DNA from: Climacium dendroides
Lineage: Eukaryota; Streptophyta; Bryopsida; Hypnales; Climaciaceae
NCBI GenBank assembly: GCA_950106755.1
Contig: OX467089.1
Span: 17,093,345-17,157,344, forward strand
DNA: 64,000 nucleotides
Direction: 5' to 3'
In this document: positions 1 to 12,600 of the stretch, in pieces
How the letters are laid out: each line of letters starts with the position of its first letter
How positions within the stretch are numbered: position 1 is the first letter of the stretch
Made by a program: the position numbers and the translations under genes
Notes under the pieces: generated by a model
Database searches by the model: none
What the model was told of the DNA's origin: nothing
What the model saw: only the letters and a program-made list of their open reading frames with translations

Positions 1-216
1 ATATCTCGCTCGCAAAGAGATAACCTCCATGAATTAGTTAGGCTAGTTTCCATTTCAAAATCTGATGGATTCAGCTACAAACAGATTTTAGAACTGCACA
101 TTTTCGTGCAATCACTCTGGCTCGCGTGAACCCAGTCTTTTAGAGTTAGGATTGATTTTTGACCAACAGCATTCAACATGAACATACACAGAGTGGTTTA
201 ATCGTCGGAGACTCAC
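1..216 (-). other. Intron of the CTL gene (partial)
   Basis: The CTL exon ending at 217 is followed on the minus strand by a good donor (GTGAGT, 216-211). The remaining bases to the window edge show no acceptor followed by CTL-like coding sequence, so this is intron and the next exon lies outside. Confidence 0.7.
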
Positions 217-1421
217 AGCACTTTCGCCCCTTGCCCAGTAATAAGCGGCGACGGCGCCCGCAATCGTCGTCAAGCAGCAAGCCGTGATGAATTGGGTCGT
301 CCAGAAGAAGCCGAAGAAGTGATACAAAATGGCCCACACCAAATGTTTGGGGTGGTGCAAGTCGTACCCGCAGCAGCTGGTGTCCGTGACGTTGCCCAGA
401 GTGAGGTCGTAGGCCGCGCAGCTGTTGTTGCAGGTGTTCCGACTCACATGGCCGGCACTGAAAAGGTACAGTAACGCCGCCACCCAGTAGATCAAAAAGG
501 CACTTTGAAACAGGAAGGGCACGATGGGGTACAGGATGAGGCTGGGGATGGACGCGATCGCCTTGGCCGCTACCTGTATAATTGATCACAACCAACACAC
601 ACACGGCCTTCTTGAGAGAAGCTTTCCTTAAGACCTTGCCTTTGGGAAAAGAAGCATATAGTAAGATTCGTTTTACACAATCTTTAAACCCTAAACCCTA
701 AAACTCATCTCAACTATCTCAAATGGGAGGGGCCACAAAAACTACATGAAGAAGACAAGAGAGCGTGCTTGCTTGCTAGTCATTGAGTACCATGCATGTT
801 CTCTATGATCAATAGTATAATGACTTTAGAGTTGTTTTCTTCTACTTGGCAATGACAAAAGAGAAGGGAAGAGAGTTCTTGTAACTACTACAACATGATA
901 ACTCTTTAACATCGTAATCCATTTTTGAAATTTTGTTGCCATTTAAATTTTCATCTCCTTGATTTTAGCCATTAGGTCATAAAGCAAGGTTGGCATTTTA
1001 AATTCAAGTATTACTTGGGGTGAATGAGAAGTTATTTGGACAAAACATTGTTTGGAAGCACTCTTTTCATCATCTAGAATCGGGTCCAACTAGAATCGGG
1101 TCCAAAATGTGGACATCACAGCATTGAAGGGTTGAAGGTAGAGATTCTTAATTCCATTATCTTCCCCAATTATGATAAACAAAGGTTTTTTTGAAGTGTT
1201 ATTAGTACAACCTTAAGCAATTAAGGCACAACATAGTTGTACAACACTAAAGTCTCTAATAAATAAATTCTAATGTTTTTTATGATGATTTGAGCATGCA
1301 ACTATATGACACTTTGGGAGAATCTTCAAATATTTTAAAAATTTACTAAAAGACTCCAAAAATATAATATATTAATGAAAATTGACAATTTCTACGTGCC
1401 TCTAAGTAAGAAATGATCATT

Positions 1422-1478
<57 letters not shown>

Positions 1479-4400
1479 TTCCTACCAAATCTTCTAGTAT
1501 GTAAGATAATTAGAGTTTTGACAAGTCAACTTCAAGTTACAGTTTTAGAATAATTATGACACAAATAATTAAAAAAAATTCTTCACAACTTTTGTAATTT
1601 AATAAAAAAAATATTCATAAAAAAGGTTGAATAATTTGCAAATGTAGATGATGGATGAGGAACTTGCACCTTGATTACTGCAATTGCAATTATGAGACGT
1701 TTGAGCAAAACGAGAGTGACAAGCACAACAATTATGAAGATGATGGACATGATGACGGCTACTATCTTCAAGTGGTTAGCCTCCTGCACACATCAATGTT
1801 CATGGAGAATTTTTGGTTAGTTCATTGTTAACCAATTGAATTAAAAAAAAACTTGGTTGCAAATTGCAAACATCGGAAAAAAATCATTTTTACTTGGGGT
1901 GAATGAAAAGTTATTTGGACAAAAATCAATGGACAAAAATTAATTTTTTTTGAGTTGTCAATAACTCATGTAGTGATGACCAAGCATATAGAAAGCATAA
2001 TTATACCTCTATAATTTTGTTGTTCTTTAGGATAAAGGCAACTACACCTAAAGTTGTTTGAATAAGCATCTTAGTCTACTAGATCATCTTTAATTTATGT
2101 TAAATCTTGTTGGCCATTGAAAGAAGATTTTAGATTCTCCTAACATATATATTTAGACAACAATGGAATAAACTATGAGCTTAAAATTGCCCATAGGCTC
2201 TCACATTTAGAGTGTTTATATCTTAATCAAGAATCTAAATAGGTTGGTTTAAATAATAGGGTCAAAATTAAATGTACTTACCTTGTACGGACTCTATTAT
2301 TAAACCCTAAAATTAAGCATGATTGAACAAAGTCCAACCAATGAAGTCATTTTTGGTAATGTGAAAATAGAACATTATTATAGAAATAACATCTCTCACC
2401 ACTCATTCAAGTCAACATGCTATTTCCCATAATAAGGTGCAAATATCAAGCAACCTAATTCATTTCTCAATAGCTTTTACCAATCTTACGCTTCTTTTTG
2501 TACACCCATTAGGCCTTCACATTCGTTCCCAAGTGCTTAGACCCCAAGCACCCAAATATTATATAATTTCATTGTGAGTATTCCAAAAATGGATAAACAA
2601 TGGATATGAATTTTATAAGGGAAAAAAAGAAGGAGTAGTCCATACACTCTCAGAAGATGACAACACTTTGTTGGCACCATCTCCAACTATGCCGGTAACA
2701 ACATCCTTTCCAATCCATCCAGCTGCGCAACAAAATCCCACATCAATCTTTATATCTTTTCTTTTCATTTAACAACTATTGACGTTAATTCAATTAATGT
2801 GCCCCCAAAGTAATAACACTAACTCACTTTGATTTTGGAATTAAGTTAATTTGCAACATGTACTCATACAATAGTGCAAAATATTATGGCTCAAATCAAT
2901 TCAATGTGGTCTACTTTATTTTTCAAAGTGTAACAAATAATGCAATTGTAATCCAAATTGAAACCACTTTCATCTAACTTCATTCAAACTTCATCCAAAT
3001 TTCATCCCAATTGTTCCTAATTAGACTACATTCATCCAAAATCCACTACAATAGTATCTCACACTATTCAAACTCTCTTGACAAATTGAATTAATAACTC
3101 GAGTAAAGTTCTCTACAAATGAAATGAAGGTAATAAGATTAGTCCACAATTAAGGTAGGAGGTCCATATTGAAGCACCCAAGCTCTAAAAGCTTCCACCT
3201 CCTAAAATGCACACTATATGTAAATGTCACTTTTTCATTGTACCAGCACTAAACAAATGGTGTACATTTCAGGAAGTGAATGCTTTTAATGACCATTGCA
3301 TTTTAACTTCAAAAAATCATAACTAATTCGACAAAGCTCCAAAAGATATGAAACGACTTGGGTTAGATGCCAATTCTACTTGTCTTTCGAAGAAAATTTA
3401 CTGAAAAATATTTCAAGAATCCCGGGGTTTGGAGTGTAGTTTACCCTTGATGTAGAAAAAGAGCGTCACCAGGAGCGTCAGCACATTGAGCAGTATGATC
3501 GTCAGCCAAGTCAGGATGCCGACAAAGTACCGGACGAGGACGAGGTACGCAACTGATAGACCGAGTGGGGCGATGCCACCACAGACCACAAGAACTGGCC
3601 ACGCTCTTCCCAAATCTGCAATATACCTCTGCAACAATTCCACCCCCCAAAATAACATCAAAATAACGCGATTTAAAGCTTGAAATACTGCAACTTAGAT
3701 ATCATAATAACTTGTAAAAACTACCTAGCATAACATAAACACAAACGCAAAGATAATGTTATCTTTGGGAAGGTGGCACCCAACCAAGCATTGGATATGA
3801 AGAGCATGGTTATATCTTATATTTTGGCCATATTCTTAGTGTGTCCTTTTTAGCAAGGATGCTAGTGCATGAGCGCAAAGACATGAGAGCCTTGAATCTA
3901 GTTGTAAGTATGTATCTACAACCATTTGAATGTGTTTAAAACATATGTATCTGTAAGATAGGTCCACTAAACATGGAAAGAGTTTATGATGTAGATACTT
4001 GTGACATAAACACCTATAACCATAGAATGTGTGTATAATATAAACTCATGGGCTCAAAGATTTTATGCTCACATGCTAGCACTCCCCTCCTTTTTAGACC
4101 CTCGATTGAATATGATTGAACTCAATGTAACAATTGAGGTTAAGGTAAACTAGGCTATTATCACTCGCATCTCAATTCCATCTTAATGTATTTGTGGAAA
4201 ACATTTCATAACGAAAATGTACATTGTAGGTATACAATGCTGGGATTGAAATTTGGGTGGTAACAAAGTGGATTATCATGTGTCTGGTAACATGCTCATA
4301 ATGAAAATAACATCCCTCGCCACTCATCAGTCATATGGCTTGCCATGTTTCTCAAAAACGAAGCCCCAACTTTCACATAACCTAGTTAGTCCATTAATTA

Positions 4401-5755
4401 CCCAGTTCTCAAAACATCCTTCGGGAATCGGAAACCCGTGCTTACAATTACAACAATGAATCTTGATTCAATGCTTAACAATTGATAAATTGCATTCATG
4501 AAGTGGCAAAGTTGACTGAAATAAGAGAAAAGAAAAGGCAATCTCCCAATGAGGTCAGTTCCACTGACACTACCCCAACTGATTGCAAAGCATTGATGAA
4601 AGGAATGCTCACCTTGGCCACAGCGCTCGGAGCGGAGAGCGCTTTGTGAATCACTTGCACGATCTCGTTGCCTGAGTTCACAGCCACACCGCCCGCGTTC
4701 TCCCAAACAGCCAACGTCGCATTGGACGGCGAATCATCCAGTTGACAGCTCCAAAACGCTGCAACATCCCCGCAAAATCCATTGAGTTACATACAAGATC
4801 ATGACAATACCCCTGAAATGATACCAAAACATTTCAAGGGCAGAGACTTCCGAAGAAGCTACGCTTGCAACAGGTTACTACGCTTGCTACTGAAGGCCTT
4901 GACACTGAAGATGAAATTGAAAAGAGAGTAAGAAACTAGCATAACTACAAGCCTCACAATTTGAGTTTTCTTAAGGACTCAGCCAACGAGACACCTCTGC
5001 ATCCCAGATTCACACTTACTATTGGTGCTCTCAAACAGCACAGGATAGCAAGGCCCCGTCAAGTTATACGAACTCCTCTGCTGCTCCACCGACAGCATCT
5101 CAAAGTAATCGTACTTCCTTCCCGCCCACTCCCCCAAGCTCAACTTCACACTTCCCTCCGGATAATCACACACCCACGTCAAGTTCCCATTGGTGCTTGG
5201 TTGCGGACAATCCCCCAGACAAATACTCCTCGCATCGCCAAGCGTGAACGGATCCGAGGCAAGACCACTCTTGTAAACCTGGTTGGGATTCACCCAGTAA
5301 CGAACATCATAGTCTTTTAAATTCAGAGAGCCTTTTTTGTCGCCGCAAGTGTTGCCTTTGTAGTCCAAGCCGAAGACAAGACGACGGGGGTCGCCTTTGT
5401 TGAACCCGTAGCTGGATTCGATGAGAATGCCGATGCCAAAAGCCAGAAACAGAGCAAGGAAGACGATGTCACGGCATTTGCGGTTCTGTTTGATGCGGGG
5501 TTTAGTGGGTGGAGGGTCAGACGGAGGGCCGGATTCAGGGTCGGGGTAAGCGTATCCTGGGGAAGAGTAGATGGGAGGGGCGTTGGGGGCATAAGCTGGA
5601 GGACCCACGTAGGGTTTGGGGCTGTTGTAGCTTGCTGGTGGGCTGCCGTAGTCGGAAGGGGGGTTGGGGACCTCGGCGCCGAAGAGAGGCGTGGTGCCGC
5701 CCCCGCCGGAGATGATCGCGCCGTGTGGCCCTGTTGAGGGTTTCTTGCGGCTCAT
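217..5755 (-). CDS. CTL1: Choline transporter-like protein (CTL/SLC44, CHER1-type), 3' end beyond window
   Basis: Six exons were read on the minus strand: 5755-5020, 4758-4613, 3628-3445, 2722-2646, 1783-1670 and 573-217. All join in frame with GT-AG introns and give 538 residues before the gene leaves the window. Residues 1-92 are a Pro/Gly/Tyr-rich cytosolic tail. A basic NRKCRD motif at 91-96 precedes the first membrane segment (about 97-112), followed by the GDPRRLVFGLDYKGNTCG block and a Cys-rich, N-glycosylatable extracellular loop. WSCQL follows at the exon 1-2 join. Exons 3, 5 and 6 carry further membrane segments and the Cys-rich CCGYD loop. This order matches plant CTL1/CHER1, a choline transporter at the trans-Golgi and plasma membrane involved in sieve-plate formation and lipid homeostasis (family knowledge). 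The start is the first ATG in frame (5755); the frame upstream opens only with GTG. The C-terminal third is off the left edge. Confidence 0.9.
684..703. repeat. Short interstitial telomere-type repeat
   Basis: Two and a half copies of the plant CCCTAAA motif occur in the CTL intron. At this length it is a telo-box-like motif and not a telomere remnant. Confidence 0.6.
1425..1473. repeat. (AT)n microsatellite in CTL intron
   Basis: An uninterrupted AT dinucleotide run of about 49 bases lies in the intron between the exons ending at 1670 and starting at 573. It is probably length-polymorphic. Confidence 0.95.
3858..4092. mobile_element. Small inverted-repeat element, copy A (MITE-like)
   Basis: The segment begins with GCTAGTGCATGAGCGCAAAG and ends with GCTCACATGCTAGC, so its ends are imperfect inverted repeats around a GCTAGC-type core. 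The interior matches, in reverse orientation, the segment at 13021-13285, including stretches on 'abc-ACCTATAACCATAGAA' and 'GTATCTACAAC'. Two copies with matching ends define a short mobile family about 235-265 bp long with no coding capacity. It sits in the CTL intron between the exons starting at 3628 and 4613. The target-site duplication is not clear. Confidence 0.6.
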
Positions 5756-5809
5756 CTTGAGCGCCGGAGTTGGTCGTTGTTGCGTGAATTCAGCTTGAGA
5801 ATAGCGGAA

Positions 5810-6110
5810 GGTGTTTAGAGATTCTGGGAATACATACACTTCGTCAGATTCGTTCGTGTGATTGTGATCCCTGTGTAAAAAAACTACAAAATCGACAGCC
5901 TAGCCTGAGAGTTTGGTGAAAAAGTTGTTTAGAGATGCCGGGAACATATGTACATCGCCTGTGCGGAGTCCAATTCGTTCGTCTGATCGTAGTCTCTGCG
6001 TGAAAACCTAGGAAATCGACATCCCAGCCGGAGAATTCCGTGAGGGCACTGTTTAGAGATTGTGGGAACACATACATATCGCCTGCTAGGTCAAGTTTCT
6101 TCGCAGGATT
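5810..6110. repeat. Threefold ~118-bp tandem repeat in the CTL 5' region
   Basis: Three diverged copies begin near 5812, 5928 and 6050, each with TGTTTAGAGAT followed by GGGAA, CATA and a TCGTTCGTxxGATxGT-like segment. The first copy lies 60-180 bases upstream of the CTL start codon, so it is in the 5' UTR or core promoter. On the minus strand the copies encode related YVFP-x-SLN peptides, including one ATG-led frame (6077-5844). The likely effect is on transcription start or upstream ORF content. No function can be assigned. Confidence 0.7.
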
Positions 6111-7250
6111 GTAATCCCTCTTTGAAACCCTATGAAATCTCCTGTGATTTGCACTTCTCCCCCCCCTGGAACCATGAATCTACCGAAATGTGAGGTCAAG
6201 GGGATGAGCGTGAGGTTGAAGGGGAAGCGCGGATCTGAACTCACGGGGATTGCAAGTAACCTCTAAGCGCATCGGGTCAAACGCTTCACCGCGTGAATGT
6301 CGAGACCTCGGGGCATGAATGCTTTGCGCGCCAGCTTTCCTTGAATTCGAGCGACTTGTTTTGAGTTTAGCACAACCCGAATCTAACAATCTATGAATTG
6401 ATCAGTCTCCGATCAATCAATCTCCTGTCGAATTCGTTCTAAATTGAAGGATCACTTGCTCCTCACGGGAATCGCACTAAGCGCCCACGAGACCCCGGAA
6501 GCTCATTCGGCGTGGATGGACCCAACTCACCTGAAAATCGCTGCCGCCGCTCTCACAAACCCCGCAATCCCAATCCTCTATCGCACATCCACATACACCC
6601 AGGCGTCCGAATTCTCGTCCTAGAGCTCGCACCTACATAGTTTCCAATTCACAATTCCAGGCAGCCCCCGAACACGGCATGCGTGCAATTGCAAACCCAG
6701 AATAAGCGAAACATGGAAAATGAGGTAGCGTTCGCCGTGGAAAAAGACCAGGAAGCTCTCAGAAACCCCGCAATTCTGATCCTCTAGCAACTACATCGTC
6801 TCAGCATCGCAAGCTAACGCCGAATTGACAGCACCCGAACACGGAATGCGTGCTGTACTCCAGCCCTTTCATGGAAGATGACGAGAAAAAAAGTCCAATG
6901 TAACTTCAATTAGCGTTACGACCGAGTTTAGTGGATAGTACACCCGAAGTACATTGGAAAGAGTTCCTTGCATTGGAAAGGAGCCGGAAAGCCGAAGGGC
7001 GGGGTGACTGATTGACTGCGAGAGCGAGCATCGTTGACAGGGGACGATAGAAACCGCGTTTCGTTTCTCGCGAGGGTGGGTGCGTGAGTGGGTTCCACTG
7101 CGCCCAACCAAGCGGAGCTTTTGGGAATCGAGAGCTGCGTCTTCGCCGAAACCTCCCGCCTTTCGGATACCGACCCCACCACAACGCTCTACCGTACCGC
7201 AGCCTGAGCTTGAGGTCACCTTCGGCGAAAAAAATAATTAAAATTTAATG
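6111..7250 (-). promoter_or_regulatory. GC-richer upstream (promoter) region of the CTL gene
   Basis: This stretch is clearly richer in G+C and CpG than the AT-rich DNA to its right and lies directly 5' of the CTL gene. It includes a degenerate duplication: a block around 6550-6685 recurs around 6756-6853, sharing ACCCCGCAAT, CCGAACACGG and ATGCGTGC. Open frames here resemble no family I know and overlap each other, so I do not call a gene. It ends abruptly at an AT-rich boundary near 7225. Confidence 0.45.
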
Positions 7251-8520
7251 GTTCAGTTTTTGGAAATCAGTTTTTTGGGTTTTTTGAGGGTTTTTTTTCT
7301 TACCCATGAGAATCATTTTTCTTAAAAAACAATAAAGAGCACTCATTGGAAGTCAAATTATTCTACAGGATTCTGCAGGATTTTTTCACATTCAAAATTT
7401 TAAGGATTAATATTTGCACTTGTGTATTATGTATAGAGCACTGTCTAAGGAGGAGGAGGAGGACGGCATTTCGGGGAAAAAAAGGGTTGACGAAGAAGGC
7501 AAAGCCCGATGAAGAGGCACATTTTTTTTGGAAATGCACGACAACGAGAGGCATTGGTGGACATAAACTACTGCTAAGAAACCACAATTGGATGAAGAAT
7601 GGGTCTGAGATGAAAGTCATGGATGAAGAATCCATAATATTATGTGTAGAAACGTATGTAATTGTGGGATTGTCCCAAACAATTTGCTTGCAAAATGAGT
7701 AGGAGGTTTGCTGGTAGTAGTTTACAGTAAAAATAGGGATTCTTTATCATTCATTGAACACCTAGTGTTTGCAACATCTTTTTAGAGTTAGTAAGCTACT
7801 TTGCGAAATGCAAGGAAAAGTAAATGTAAAGAAAGTCATTATGTTGGAAAAGGTACCTAGATAACTTGATTCCATAATATTTAAATTCATTCATTTAACT
7901 TCATTCCCTCAAAGACCAAGGTCTTTTTTCTACCAAAAAACACTCAAAACTATCATTTCTATAGCAAAGAGTAAAAAAAATTGAATTATTTTTTGCACAT
8001 CTAATTGTATAATCTTACACCTAACTAGTATGAGAATGTGCAGAAAAAAATTCAGAAATTTTGACCATAGAGATTGCAAGATATCTGTGTTTAAAGTGAA
8101 AAAACAAAATTTTCAACACACTATGTGACTAGATTATTTGACTTTGGACCTTCTCAAATTAAATTTTTTGCACTACAGATTTTTGAGCTTTAAATCTTTA
8201 TGGTGTGGAATTGAATCAAGAGTCTAAGAAAAAAAAATCTCAAAAAACTTAATTTTTATTCTTTAAAAAATTATTAAGTAGATGTAGGTATGGAATAGAA
8301 CGAAAATCTAAACTATTAATATCTTTAAAATGGAATTAATTGCACTAATCTCAATGGTGAGATTGTTCTAGGAAGCAAATTAAACCATGTGCAACTTTTT
8401 TTTGGAGAAAATTTAAAAATTACATTAAAAAATGAATCCTATAAGTTATTTTTTTAAGAAGATGCTGAAGTGACATTGGAGCCACTTTACATCGAGTATA
8501 GTGTTAGATGAACTCTTTTG
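7251..8520. other. AT-rich intergenic DNA
   Basis: No gene is seen. The portion about 7790-7890 resembles 57858-58040 (shared AAGCTACTTTG and AAAGAAAGTCA blocks), so it is a dispersed-repeat fragment. The short open frames here are rich in homopolymer runs and unlike any family I know. Confidence 0.5.
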
Positions 8521-8709
8521 TGTTAATTTAGCTTAGTGTTGTGTTAGCTCACCTTAGTGTAGTGTTAGTTCACCTTAATGTAGTGTTAGTTCACCTTAGT
8601 GTTGTGTTAGTTCACCTTAGTGTAGTGTTAGTTCACCTTAATGTAGTGTTAGTTCACCTTAGTGTTGTATTAGTTCACCTTAGTGTAGTGTTAGTTCACC
8701 TTAGTGTTG
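8521..8709. repeat. 21-bp tandem array, nine units
   Basis: Nine head-to-tail copies of a 21-bp unit (consensus TGTTAGTTCACCTTAGTGTAG) fill exactly 189 bases, with unit starts every 21 bases from 8521. Units fall into types ending ...GTGTAG, ...AATGTAG and ...GTGTTG. Types occur in the order 2-3-4 then 5-6-7, giving a 63-bp higher-order period. The first unit is the most diverged, as expected at an array edge. Confidence 0.97.
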
Positions 8710-9011
8710 AATAGATTTCATCCATATATTAGAGTTCATCCATTTTAGGATTTGAGTCTTTAGGTAGAAAGAGATCCTTAACAAGTGAAGTTTTGTGAGT
8801 ATTTTGAAAGAATTGTTGTGTTTTAAAGCTTTGCTTGAAGATAGTAGTTTATCATCTAGTAAAGATCTACACTTTTTTCCCACTCACACTCTTGGATTTT
8901 GCCTTCATTGAGTGAGAGATGCTTGATTTTTGTGTGTATAGATCTTAGAAAGGTTTTCACTTGACAAGAATTTTTTTTTCAACTTTGTGGTGGAGCAAAT
9001 CATTGGCATGG

Positions 9012-9643
9012 AGACTAAATCAATTTATTGAATATGGCTTGTATTTGAAAGTATTTTTTAAGTGTTTACAAGTTATTTTGGTATATTTATAGAATGATTG
9101 GAAGTGGTGAAAAGAACTTTGAAAGTTATAAGTGTTTTTTGTTTTTTTTCCCAAATTTTCAATTTATTTCCTTATAGTGGCAATTGTGAGTGGAAAGAGA
9201 AACATTTCAAGTTCTATTTTGTTGCTTATAGTTGTAAAACTTGTAGAGGAGTTGTATACAAACTCAACGCTTTGAAAATTGCAAGATTTTTTGAGAAATT
9301 CAAAGGGTTTTGAAATTTGCAAGTTTTTTTAGGATGAGTCCCTAGACTGTACGCTTGTTTTTCAAAATTTAGGATTTTCAAAGCGTTGGGTTCATATACA
9401 ACTCCTCTACAAGTTCTACAACTATATGCAACAAAATAGAATTTGAAGTTTTGTCTTTCCACTTAGAATTGTCACTACAAGGAAGGAAATTAGATATTTA
9501 GGAAAAAAAAATCAAAAATACACTTATAACTTTTTAAATTCTCTCTACCACTTCCAATAACTCTATAAACATCCCAAAATTTAATTGTAAACACTTAAAA
9601 GTACCTCCAAGTATGAGCCACACTCAATAAATCAATTTAGTCT
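9012..9643. mobile_element. Large foldback element with ~280-bp inverted arms
   Basis: The left arm (about 9012-9290) is matched in reverse complement by about 9366-9643. The outer ends carry GACTAAATYRATTTATTGA and the arms include AGAGGAGTTGTATA and AAAATAGAAxTTxAAGTT blocks. A spacer of about 75 bases separates the arms. No transposase is present. This looks like a non-autonomous foldback or long-TIR MITE. Open frames on both strands here are mirror images of each other and are not genes. Confidence 0.85.
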
Positions 9644-12600
9644 TTAGCACTCTCTTGTATGGACTTTGTCACTTTGATTGATGTTTTGATTAACAATTTT
9701 GACTATACAATGTGTTGAATGTTACAAAATTTGTTTACACAACAATGTTCTAATTGCATGAAAAACAAGATTGTCCATAACTTTCTCATAACAAATTTAA
9801 ATGGAATGAATCAAAGCTTTCCTATAGGCAAAAATATAATCTATGAGAATTTTTTTAAATAAAATAATAATAATTTGAATTTCTTTTTTGTTGTCCCTCT
9901 TTTGTATTTTGAGCTTATTTGGGCATAACTTTTGTTTCCAAGCATCAATTGAAAAAAATTATATTTGCATGAAGCTAATCAATTTTTCTATATCTTCAAA
10001 AAAAATTTAAAAAATCATGACAAAAATTCAACCCGTAGGTACCTGCCCAAAATCCCATTTGTCCCCTGAAAGGACAATGGTTCTTTAGAGGTTATAGCAA
10101 AGCAAGGAAAAATGAAAAGTAATGAGTTCATTGAAAGCCATGACTATCATTGTAATTCATATAGAATGAAGAAAATTCTTCAACTTTCAAGAATAGTTGA
10201 AGGTGTCATGATCCTTGTCACAACCTTTCATGGATGAAATTGATAGATGAACTAATTCATAATGAAACATTCACTAGTGGATAAATAGAGATTGCCTAAA
10301 AATAGATATCTTCACATGGTGGATTTATGCATTGTAGTTAAACAACTTCACTTGGATAACGAGGGCATTCAAGTTAGACAACTCCCTAATAAAAACAAAA
10401 GTATTGAAATTTCAAGTTAGATAATTCCAATTAGAAGATCAAAATTTGAATAAGAGATGGTTTAGATAAGATATGATTTGGAGAAGTACAACTAGGACTT
10501 TCACTTTAGAGGATGGTTCTAGATAGAATTAGTTTTTTTTTTCTTTTGATGATTTGGTGCAAAATTGCATCAAATTTTCTAGCCTAGTACCACGCCTATA
10601 GAAAAAAATGAAAAAAACCCTATAAATCACCAGAAAACTTCAAATTAAAAAAAATCTTGGATGAAATCGCCAAATTGTGAATGAAAATAGAATTATGGAT
10701 ATGTGATATGTGCTAATGTGGTGTTTTTTATTCATTATGTGGATAAATGTTGAAATTTGGAGTACCACTATTACATTTAATATTGCCACTATGGCACTTC
10801 ATAGAAAATGAAAAACAAATCTGAATAGAACTAAGGATAGAAAGCTAAAGCTAAAACAGAAGTCCTATTCTATTTTAAAGACTAATAGTTTTAATTCCTA
10901 GTCTCTATATAAGACAAAGCTTGAGGGTGAGGAAAATCTCTTTAGAGATTGATCTCTTTCTAAATACATTATAAGTGCCTTATACCATTGCCACAATATA
11001 ATAAAAATAAAAATAAAAATAATTTTCTAATTTTCTAATTCATAAAACTCTTAAAATCAATAGCTTTCACCTAGTAGGTCCAAACATTAGGAAACAAAAT
11101 CCATGTACCTCTCCTTGTAAAGAGCTTTCTAATGACACTAATAACGTGATTGGAAGACATATGGCTTATAAGATTTCAATGTAACAAATAAAACAAAACA
11201 AACAAACAAATATTTTTTAAAATATGGATATTTTTCATAATTGAAGTCCTTTATTAGAGGTTTGTAACAAAAAGGTTGCAAAAATTAAGAAAAATTATTT
11301 TATAAATGCCAAATAATTTATTATTAAAAAATTAATTGTTGAACCAATCCTTCCAATTTTAAATAATTATTTGGCAAATGTTTTATGAAAATAACCTCAT
11401 ACTATCTCACTCAAAGGCAAGATCACCCAATTCCAAGACCAAAAGGCCTAACCTATCCTCTCAAAAAAATGGATTCAACATTTTAGAAAGGCAAAATCAA
11501 AATGGTTATTTAATATGTCCATCAAAATGGTTATTTAATATGTCCATCAAAATGGTTATTTAATATATATAGGTAATTGATTGGCATGAGAATTAGAATG
11601 CCCAATTTTAAATAACACCATTGTGTACTACAAATGCTACAACTACAACTAAGATTGATTAGTATATGCTCTTACAATAAATAGTTAGACCATACTAAAT
11701 AATTAGTTTGGTGTAGTTGGTGTCAAAGTTGATTTGGGAGAAAAATTGAATTTTATCCATGTTCAAAGAGAGACACCTACAAGTCTTTCCAAGACTTTGG
11801 TTTTCGTAAAATAATCCCTAGAAATGGGTTCAAAATATCTAGATTTTGGAAGGGCCTCTAGATGTTTCTCCTTGAATATAAACCAAACTCCATTTTTTGA
11901 AAAAACTAACTCTAAGAGAGTAAGAGTCCTACTATTAAAATTTTAAATGTCAATCTTATCCATTATGGGTACAATCATAGTCATTAGATGAGATTCGGCC
12001 CTCTTTGGAGGGTTGCGAGTTTCTGTACATTTTTAGACTATGGAAACACAATTTGATGTGGCAAAGCAATTGCCACATTAGATAATAATAAAATATTATT
12101 TTAAAATTATTTTGAATTTTGAATTTTGAATTTTTATTTATTTTTAAAAATCTAACTAGTAATAGTTGGGATAGGCCTGAAATGGTCCTCTAATATAGCT
12201 CAAAATCATCTAATGGATAAGAATTCACAAATATATGGATATGGCTATAGAATATAGATATAGATATGGGTATAGATACAAAGATATAAATACATCAAAT
12301 ATCAACATTATTCTATATGATTTGGAATTCAAACTCTTAATCAAGGTATAAATGAATACTTGTGGTATGCTAGAAAAAATTGATCATTTAAAAAAGTACT
12401 TGTATATAAATGATAGACAAACTAGCTTTCTTTATCTTATATGGTCTCCTTGATATTTAAAGAATCTAAAGAATCTAGATGATAGGGTAGACTTTCGTAT
12501 ATATACTAGAACCAACCAAACTTTAAAAAAAGACAAAAAGAACTTTGGAACTAGACATGGAAGTATGTAACATTTGCAAGGAGAAAATTGTAATAGTTGA

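Noticed and set aside
684..703. Telomere remnant or fusion site
   Set aside because: There are fewer than three repeat units; this is common in plant introns and promoters.
5756..5839. Extension of the CTL protein upstream of ATG 5755
   Set aside because: The frame is open but starts with GTG and has no in-frame ATG before 5755; the family N-terminus fits the later start.
6869..7219. Overlapping minus-strand frames in the GC-rich CTL upstream region
   Set aside because: Three frames are open at once, which reflects low stop density in GC-rich DNA. No family resemblance or splice support was found.
8521..8709. CRISPR array
   Set aside because: Units are contiguous with no spacers, and this is a plant nuclear sequence.
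9226..9462. Paired frames on opposite strands near 9.1-9.46 kb
   Set aside because: They are mirror images created by the foldback arms.
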